Below, piece after piece: positions 56,193-61,643 of a stretch of 64,000 bases of DNA (its first letter is position 1; each line of letters begins with the position of its first letter). The notes beneath the pieces are model-generated. The model saw only the letters and a program-made list of their open reading frames with translations. It was not told the origin of the DNA and made no database searches. Origin of the DNA: Rudanella lutea DSM 19387 (GTDB lineage: Bacteria; Bacteroidota; Bacteroidia; Cytophagales; Spirosomataceae). Made by a program: the position numbers and the translations under genes. The stretch is taken from the NCBI RefSeq assembly GCF_000383955.1, contig NZ_KB913013.1, forward strand, positions 6,069,157 through 6,133,156. Direction: 5' to 3'.

Positions 56193-56373
56193 AATACGAG
56201 TACTTTATGGCATATCTCCTCGATTGACCATCCCAATCGACTTACAATTAGAGTCTGTTGTTTTGCGCAGGCATTCGCTAAATTCCGGCTCAAAAACGCG
56301 TGAAGGGGCTCTCTATTCAGGACAGTGATTCATTGAGCATTCACTCTCTCGTGGGCACACAGACCACTAGACT

Positions 56374-57879
56374 TTATTTCACAAAGTACGGATTGTTCTT
56401 ATCATCAAATTCAATTCGGGTATTGTAATCCCGCTCGGCAATACGTTGCAAAGTCATACGTCGGTTGTAAGCCGTGAAATTGTTGACCCAATAACTACCG
56501 ATTTCATACTTCGCAACTTCGGTAGGCTCACCATCCGTACTAAAGAATACCTCGTTGCCTTCGTGCGTTTCCCAAAGTTGCTTTAATAGCGGATTCCGTT
56601 GTTCGTCAGAGATTTGTTCGTAAACCTGCAAAAAGTACTGGTACTCCCGACTCTCGAAGTAAGTCAGAATTTCCTGCATCCGTTCTTTATCCTGCTGCTG
56701 CTGCTTTTTACTATTTAGTTGCTCCAGTTCACGCTGCCGTTTCTCTTCCTTACGGCTTTCGTAACCGGCATAGCGCCCAAATACTTCGGGCGTAAAAAAT
56801 GCCACACTCCGCACACGAGCTTTCGTGTCGATCACCCCATGAAACGTATCAATCACCGCTTGTTTCCCATAAGCAGCCACGTACCCGTCAATCAGCAACT
56901 TACTGGCAATAGCATCGGGCCGGTCGTCTATGGTTATTTTCTTGAACAACTCAAAAAGCTGCGTAAACTCGGCTGACGTCAACTCAATCCCGGTACGGTC
57001 AGACTTGGCTGATTTATCCTCAACTACTTCGTATTCGGTATCAATCTCCAGTTCCTGAATAAGCGGTGCACCCGGCAACGCAGGCGCCTTACCTTTCCCT
57101 TTTACCTTCGACTTGATAAAGAAGATCAACCCGGTAACTCGTGGCTTAGCCCCATCCAGATTTTGCCCGGTTTTCTGATAGGAAAGTTGAATATCAGTCT
57201 TATTGTTGATCTCGTCGAGTGCCGGCATGAGCACGTACTTTTCAAGAGCCGCAAATCGCTGATACCCCGAAGTATTATAGCCAAAGTTTTCTTTGAAACG
57301 GATTAGGGTTGTTTCGTACCGACCGTAATTGGACCAGGCTTTGAAAAATGGGTACAGTTTAAGTGCCTGCGCATTCTGCAACTTATGCACATTACGCTTA
57401 AAGAAACCAAAGTTCCCTTTCTCTTTAACGTCCAGAATAACCTTTACCAATTTCTCATGCACCTGCACCTGAATCGTGCTGCTATTACGGTCATGCGTCG
57501 AGAAGGCAACAATAGGGCTTCGATGTTCTCCCTTTTCATCACGCCATTTCAGAATAGTTGTTTGCAGGGTCTCAATGGACGTGATCAGATGCTGATAATT
57601 GCGCGTTTTCTCCGCCCCTATTTCCTTAAGAAAATCCTTGATGACAATGTCAATCGTAATGTTTTGATTATTGGCTACCCCGAGCAAATGTTCCGGCTTG
57701 AGCTGCGATACAATCTCATAAAACACTTTAGGCGTATAAATTTCAGTGATTGTCTTTTGCTCTGACTTTGAGATGTTCCGAACGAATTTGGGGCTCGCCA
57801 ACGGATTATTCATAATGATATAATCCGGGTTTTGCTGAAGAGCCTCTATCTCTTTACGGTTGTCGGGGGTCTCGCTCAT
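56374..57879 (-). CDS. Rep_3/RepB family plasmid replication initiator
   Basis: A 501-residue initiator of the Rep_3 (RepA/RepB/RepE) family. The ATG at 57879 (MSETPDNRKEIEAL) is used. The first winged-helix domain covers about residues 40-200 (FYEIVSQLKPEHLLGVANNQ, VHEKLVKVILDVK, LYPFFKAWSNYGRYETTLIRF in parts) and the second about 200-270 (KENFGYNTSGYQRFAALEKYVLMPALDEIN, key words FGYNTSGYQRF and ALDEIN). A long, charged C-terminal part with a QQQQDKERMQ coil is an addition to the usual ~250-350-residue family length. It should bind the iterons at 58043-58359 as a monomer and its own promoter as a dimer. Base use is more AT-rich than in the cargo genes. Confidence 0.9.
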   Translation of the reverse strand: MSETPDNRKEIEALQQNPDYIIMNNPLASPKFVRNISKSEQKTITEIYTPKVFYEIVSQLKPEHLLGVANNQNITIDIVIKDFLKEIGAEKTRNYQHLITSIETLQTTILKWRDEKGEHRSPIVAFSTHDRNSSTIQVQVHEKLVKVILDVKEKGNFGFFKRNVHKLQNAQALKLYPFFKAWSNYGRYETTLIRFKENFGYNTSGYQRFAALEKYVLMPALDEINNKTDIQLSYQKTGQNLDGAKPRVTGLIFFIKSKVKGKGKAPALPGAPLIQELEIDTEYEVVEDKSAKSDRTGIELTSAEFTQLFELFKKITIDDRPDAIASKLLIDGYVAAYGKQAVIDTFHGVIDTKARVRSVAFFTPEVFGRYAGYESRKEEKRQRELEQLNSKKQQQQDKERMQEILTYFESREYQYFLQVYEQISDEQRNPLLKQLWETHEGNEVFFSTDGEPTEVAKYEIGSYWVNNFTAYNRRMTLQRIAERDYNTRIEFDDKNNPYFVK

Positions 57880-57920
57880 ATCTAAAACAGCTATGGACAC
57901 ACAGGTGCGACGCAAATATT

Positions 57921-57949
57921 AATGTAAGAATAGTGAAATTTCTTACATT
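57921..57949. promoter_or_regulatory. Rep operator (inverted repeat sharing the iteron core)
   Basis: AATGTAAGAA (57921-57930) and its exact complement TTCTTACATT (57940-57949) flank nine bases, 42-71 bases upstream of the rep ATG. The arm shares CTTACATT with the iterons, as in Rep_3 plasmids where dimers repress rep and monomers bind the origin. Confidence 0.8.
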
Positions 57950-58042
57950 ATGTTCTGTTTTGTTAGGTAAAGTGCAAAAAAGCTCCTAAAAATTCTTATT
58001 TAAAGTAATTGAGTGTAACTAGATCAAAAATGACAGTTGTAC

Positions 58043-58057
58043 CAGTGGACTTACATT
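58043..58057 (+). repeat. Solitary iteron
   Basis: CAGTGGACTTACATT, one copy of the iteron core (GGACTTACATT) set about 160 bases from the main array, towards rep. The gap between the two is AT-rich with no gene. Confidence 0.7.
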
Positions 58058-58213
58058 GCCACTTATAGTATCTATAAAACACCATTAAGTTATTTATTTC
58101 ATACTAATAATTAGCAGATCTATACTTTATTAAGTCAGTTTTACATCTTAAATCCGATCATGTCTACTACCTCCTTCCCTTTATACTATTATTCAGACCT
58201 TATTCCCCATTTA

Positions 58214-58359
58214 CCAATGGACTTACATTGTGTCCCAATGGACTTACATTCTCGTACCAATGGACTTACATTCTCGTACCAATAGACTTACATTACGTCC
58301 CAATGGACTTACATTCTCGTACCAATAGACTTACATTCTCGTACCAATAGACTTACATA
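58214..58359 (+). repeat. Iteron array of the replication origin (seven copies)
   Basis: Seven direct repeats of CCAATRGACTTACATT start at 58214, 58235, 58257, 58279, 58300, 58322 and 58344. The steps are 21-22 bases, so all lie on one face of the helix. Copies 1-3 and 5 of the later set carry G or A at position six (CCAATGG or CCAATAG), and the last copy ends in A instead of T. Linkers are mostly CTCGTA or a GTC-type variant. This is the classic binding array of a Rep_3 initiator. Confidence 0.93.
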
Positions 58360-58403
58360 ATACGCTTGTAAAAATCTGATTATCAGTAAGTTGCCAGGGG
58401 GCT

Positions 58404-58454
58404 AAAAAGCTTTATTAAAAAGCTTATCTACAAACGTTTCTAAAAAACTTAATA
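58404..58454 (+). other. AT-rich unwinding element with 13-mers and a DnaA-like box
   Basis: AAAAAGCTTTATT (58404-58416), AAAAAGCTTATCT (58417-58429) and AAAAAACTTAATA (58442-58454) are three similar AT-rich 13-mers beside the iterons. TTATCTACA at 58424-58432 differs from the DnaA box TTATCCACA at one base. The set matches a DNA unwinding element of an iteron origin. Confidence 0.7.
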
Positions 58455-58503
58455 AAAAACACACACTAAAAATGGATCGTGTGTGTGTGATTGATGTTTA
58501 AAA

Positions 58504-58529
58504 AAAAGAGGAAAAGCTTTTCCTCTTTT
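58504..58529 (-). terminator. Terminator of the small HTH gene
   Basis: A perfect 26-base palindrome (12-bp arms around GC). On the minus strand it is followed by a run of T, so it should end transcription of the gene at 58633-58992 before it enters the origin. Confidence 0.75.
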
Positions 58530-58632
58530 CCTTTCCCCCCGTTGCGCGGCCCCCCCAATGGTTTTTCTCCTTTTCCATTAGCATCACTTTGGGGATGAAA
58601 CATGGAATAGGATGGGTTACCCAAAGCGGTCT

Positions 58633-58992
58633 TCAAATGATAGGCGGGAAATCAGCATCGATAATAATGGGAGTAGCTGAGGGCGTTGTACCTAAACCCG
58701 TGTCGGCAACAGAAGGAGCTGTGGTATCGGAAAGTCGGCGCATGTAGGTCATCTGACAAAGTGCAAAGACTTTTTCGGGCGGGAGATTGTACGTTGTTGC
58801 GAATCTATTGATGTTCTCGATAGTGAGGCCGTACATGTGCTCCCGCTTCAGTTTAAACCAATGCGAGCGACTCACTCCGAAGGCCTCCATCGCTTTCACC
58901 TGTTTAATACCCATAGCGTCGATAAATTCGAGGATATCCTGATACAAAGGCGGTGCAGGAAAACCAGGTTTTGTACTGAATTGAGTTCGCAT
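58633..58992 (-). CDS. Small helix-turn-helix protein near the origin
   Basis: A 119-residue protein with one predicted helix-turn-helix at about residues 28-65 (IKQVKAMEAFGVSRSHWFKLKREHMYGLTIENINRFATTYN, key words AFGVSRSHWFKLK and NINRFATTYNL), like an XRE-type regulator, and a loose Ser/Thr/Pro-rich tail ending DADFPPII. It lies between the iterons and the third CGATAGGACAG palindrome, on the same strand as rep. It may set rep expression or copy number; this is from position only. Confidence 0.7.
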   Translation of the reverse strand: MRTQFSTKPGFPAPPLYQDILEFIDAMGIKQVKAMEAFGVSRSHWFKLKREHMYGLTIENINRFATTYNLPPEKVFALCQMTYMRRLSDTTAPSVADTGLGTTPSATPIIIDADFPPII

Positions 58993-59603
58993 AGCAGGTA
59001 TATGAAGTAACTTTTAGAATTGTAATCGGCCGAGTTAGTTGCGGTTCCGATGCCGGTATCCAAAGTATGCTGTATCTGTAAAATAAGTAAAAATGGGCTT
59101 GTAATGAAAGTTTAGCCAGTATTATACCCCTTTGGATTGGCCCAAACACGATATAAGGAAAAGTGTAGTTAAGCTAAATACACCTGTTAAAACTAGCCCG
59201 TTTCTTCCATGTCAAATTTAAATGCAAGTAGTGTAGGCGTATTTACAGGGTTCATAACTTCCGATAGGACAGGCTGTCCTATCGGAAGGGGGTAGGCCAA
59301 AAACAACCGACTTACCCCCGTGATTCATGCGATCGGGTAGGAGGGAGGTATATCACGTTACCCACTTTATCGGGTAACGCCAAACCTCGGTAGCTACGGT
59401 AAGCCACTTGATTTTTTTTATCTGGTCATGGAATTGTCAAAACGATTTTTAACTTTGCAGCACAAAGTACTTTTATTTGCGCTTTATCACTATCTCCTGT
59501 GAATCAGCAGCTGTATGATCGGAGATCTGAATCTGTCAAGAAAGAAAGTAAGTGCCCCATAAACCTGAACTAACTGTAGTACAAAACTTTTACCCATTCT
59601 GCC
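58993..59603. other. Intergenic region with regulatory palindromes
   Basis: 611 bases without a gene. They hold the third CGATAGGACAG palindrome (59258-59288), an inverted repeat CGTTACCC/GGGTAACG (59356-59363, 59372-59379), and a -7-like TAACTTTG (59450-59457) that may serve the membrane-protein gene at 59604. No good -33 element goes with it. Confidence 0.55.
59258..59288. repeat. CGATAGGACAG palindrome, copy 3
   Basis: Perfect 15-base arms (59258-59272 and 59274-59288) around a single G, with the same core as copies 1 and 2 but different outer bases. It lies 3.3 kb from them, on the other side of rep, the iterons and the small HTH gene. Confidence 0.8.
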
Positions 59604-60848
59604 ATGCGCGACGAAATCATTTTGAATCAGAACAACCCGCGGCAATTAGAAAAACTATACCGCGACAATCGACCCTCGTTTAAAGCCGCGTTTAACGAAC
59701 TGTATCCGCAGCTTGCCAGCAATCCGTTGGCCGAAGGTTGGTACCAACGCCTGAACTTTGAAGGGCCGAATGCGGTATGGGGCACACCCAACGAGCGCCT
59801 ATTTGTGATTGTAGCTTCTTTACTAGCCGGTCTGATTGCCAAGTTTCCGCAATTGTTTTCGATTGACGAGGAGTTCTTTTACAGTCGTAACATTGGGTTC
59901 ATTGTGTTTCCGGCCCTAACAGCCTATTTCGCCTGGAAAAATAAAGTCTCTGCGAAGGCGATAGCCATTGTGGCGGGTGTTTTCCTGCTCTCCCTGATGT
60001 ACATCAACTACCTGCCCCAAAATAAGTCTAGTGATACGCTTATTTTGGCCTGTATTCACCTGCCGTTCTGGCTGTGGTCAGTACTTGGGTTTACGTTTGG
60101 AGGGGGGCGGCTAAAGGATTGGAAGAGCCGACTCGGATTTTTACACTACAACGGAAATCTGGCTGTTATGACAGCCCTGCTGGTGATATCGGGCGTATTG
60201 GTGACAGCCATCACGATTAATCTGTTCAGGCTAATTGGTATAAACATTGAAGACGTGTACTTCGGTTACGTAGTGGTATTTGGTGCATCGGCACTGCCTC
60301 TGGTGGCTACCTTTTTTACCCAAACGCAGCCCACCATTGTCAATAAGGTATCGCCCCTGATTGCGAATCTGTTTAGCCCGGTTGTGTTGGTCATGCTGGT
60401 GGTTTATCTGGTCGCTACACTGTTTTCGGGGAAGGATCCATACCACGACCGCGAGTTCCTGTTGCTGTTCAATGCTTTGCTGGTAGGGGTAATGGCGCTC
60501 ATTTTCTTTTCGGTGACAGGTAGCCATACCGGTACTAAAAATGCCACACAAGTTCTTATTCTTTTCCTGCTCTCTGCCGTTACCATTTTGGTGAATGGAG
60601 TGGTTCTATCGGCCGTGCTGTTTCGGATCTCCGAGTGGGGGATTACACCAAACCGGGCAGCCGTGTTGGGTGCCAACCTGCTGATGCTTACCCATCTGAT
60701 TATTGTGGCTTTCCGTTTGTTTGGTGCGCTCACCCGTAGGGCTGACCTCTCGCTAGTAAGCCGGTCAATCGCTCTGTTCCTGCCAGTTTACAGCATTTGG
60801 AGTGCCGTGGTTGTGTTTTTATTTCCGGTACTGTTTGGGTTCAAATAG
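59604..60848 (+). CDS. Polytopic membrane protein, DUF4153-like
   Basis: A 414-residue inner-membrane protein with an ~75-residue soluble N terminus rich in Asn/Arg (MRDEIILNQNNPRQLEKLYRD) and about ten hydrophobic segments. The words GIDIEDVYF-like (INIEDVYFGYVVVFG), NKVSPLIANLFSPVV, DREFLLLFNALLVG and LGANLLMLTHLIIVAFR are as I remember for DUF4153 proteins of Bacteroidota. The function of that family is not known. It stands alone after the replication module. Confidence 0.7.
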   Translation: MRDEIILNQNNPRQLEKLYRDNRPSFKAAFNELYPQLASNPLAEGWYQRLNFEGPNAVWGTPNERLFVIVASLLAGLIAKFPQLFSIDEEFFYSRNIGFIVFPALTAYFAWKNKVSAKAIAIVAGVFLLSLMYINYLPQNKSSDTLILACIHLPFWLWSVLGFTFGGGRLKDWKSRLGFLHYNGNLAVMTALLVISGVLVTAITINLFRLIGINIEDVYFGYVVVFGASALPLVATFFTQTQPTIVNKVSPLIANLFSPVVLVMLVVYLVATLFSGKDPYHDREFLLLFNALLVGVMALIFFSVTGSHTGTKNATQVLILFLLSAVTILVNGVVLSAVLFRISEWGITPNRAAVLGANLLMLTHLIIVAFRLFGALTRRADLSLVSRSIALFLPVYSIWSAVVVFLFPVLFGFK

Positions 60849-60905
60849 GGGCGTGGGCAATTTGCCCTGGGTTCAGGCCCGGGGTTACTGTATAGCACAG
60901 AATAG

Positions 60906-60982
60906 ACAGGCATCTTCTCTGGGTGTCGATGAATTCGAAAGCCTCACAGGCTTTGGCATCGATAACCAGGGGAGATGCCTGT
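60906..60982. ncRNA. 77-nt near-continuous hairpin, candidate structured RNA
   Basis: Bases 60906-60922 pair with 60966-60982 without a break (two G-T pairs), one mismatch follows, then 60924-60931 pair with 60957-60964. Past an asymmetric internal loop, a six-bp stem (60938-60943 with 60949-60954) closes a five-base loop. There is no strong T run after it, so it is not a standard terminator. It lies 57 bases after the membrane-protein gene. RNA function is not shown. Confidence 0.4.
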
Positions 60983-61643
60983 TGCGGTTTTAGAGGGATA
61001 TTTCAGGACTGGGAAGATGGGCAAATGTAAGTGAATTGGTACGCCAATTTGCGGGGTGCGGTGTCAACTGTAATACTGATGCGATGAATAACACGGTGGG
61101 GTTTTCTGAATCCTGATCGCATACAATCACCTGTAGCCCTGGTAACGTTTATACCGATTGGTTCGCGTTTCAACACGGGCTCGACACTAAAATCAGTGCA
61201 TGTAGCCCGGACACCTCCAGGCCACATTTTTATTCAAAACAAGCCTGCTTGCAGCTCTTTAAGGCTTTTTTCTTGAAAATGTAACATACGTGTTAATCAA
61301 TGTAACGAGAGTGTTAGCATTCTGGTGGTTCAGAATCGTACTTGCGGGTGCCAACCAGCCTACTCTCAACAGCTGTCAAACGGTTACTACTTGTTTGGGA
61401 TCGGACAGGGACTGTACGGACTTTGGCTACCTCAAATTCTAAACCACATGACTATGAATCTTATCATTCAACACCTGGAAACGCCGGTAAATTGTGGCCT
61501 GTAGTCTGGCGTGGGCAATTTTTCATCAGCGACATTTTTTTACCAGTGAACTCGGCGAGTATGGTTCAATACGATGCGAATCAATACGCTGAAAAGTTCA
61601 TGACAAATTCTTAGTTCATTGTCCAACCTCTTTAATCTTGTTT
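60983..61643. other. Gene-poor region before the large surface protein
   Basis: 661 bases. Short open frames on both strands (minus 61003-61227, plus 61342-61614) show no recognisable motif and look like chance or relic frames. The one clear element is the tandem site at 61282-61316. Confidence 0.5.
61282..61316. promoter_or_regulatory. Tandem TAACA-N4-TGTTA sites (copy 2)
   Basis: TAACA-TACG-TGTTA (61282-61295) and TAACG-AGAG-TGTTA (61303-61316), 21 bp apart. Over about 40 bases it matches the pair at 15774-15808 in sequence outside the arms too (ATGTAAC, GTGTTAGCA), so the two come from one ancestral element or bind one regulator. Confidence 0.5.

Noticed and set aside
58214..58359. Regularly spaced direct repeats that could look like a small CRISPR array
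   Set aside because: Spacers are only five to six bases and nearly identical; period and position next to a Rep_3 gene fit iterons. No cas genes are present.
61003..61227. Minus-strand open frame of 74 codons
   Set aside because: No motif, no start context and no neighbour link; probably chance or a relic.
61342..61614. Plus-strand open frame of 90 codons
   Set aside because: No recognisable domain or signal; composition unlike the genes nearby.
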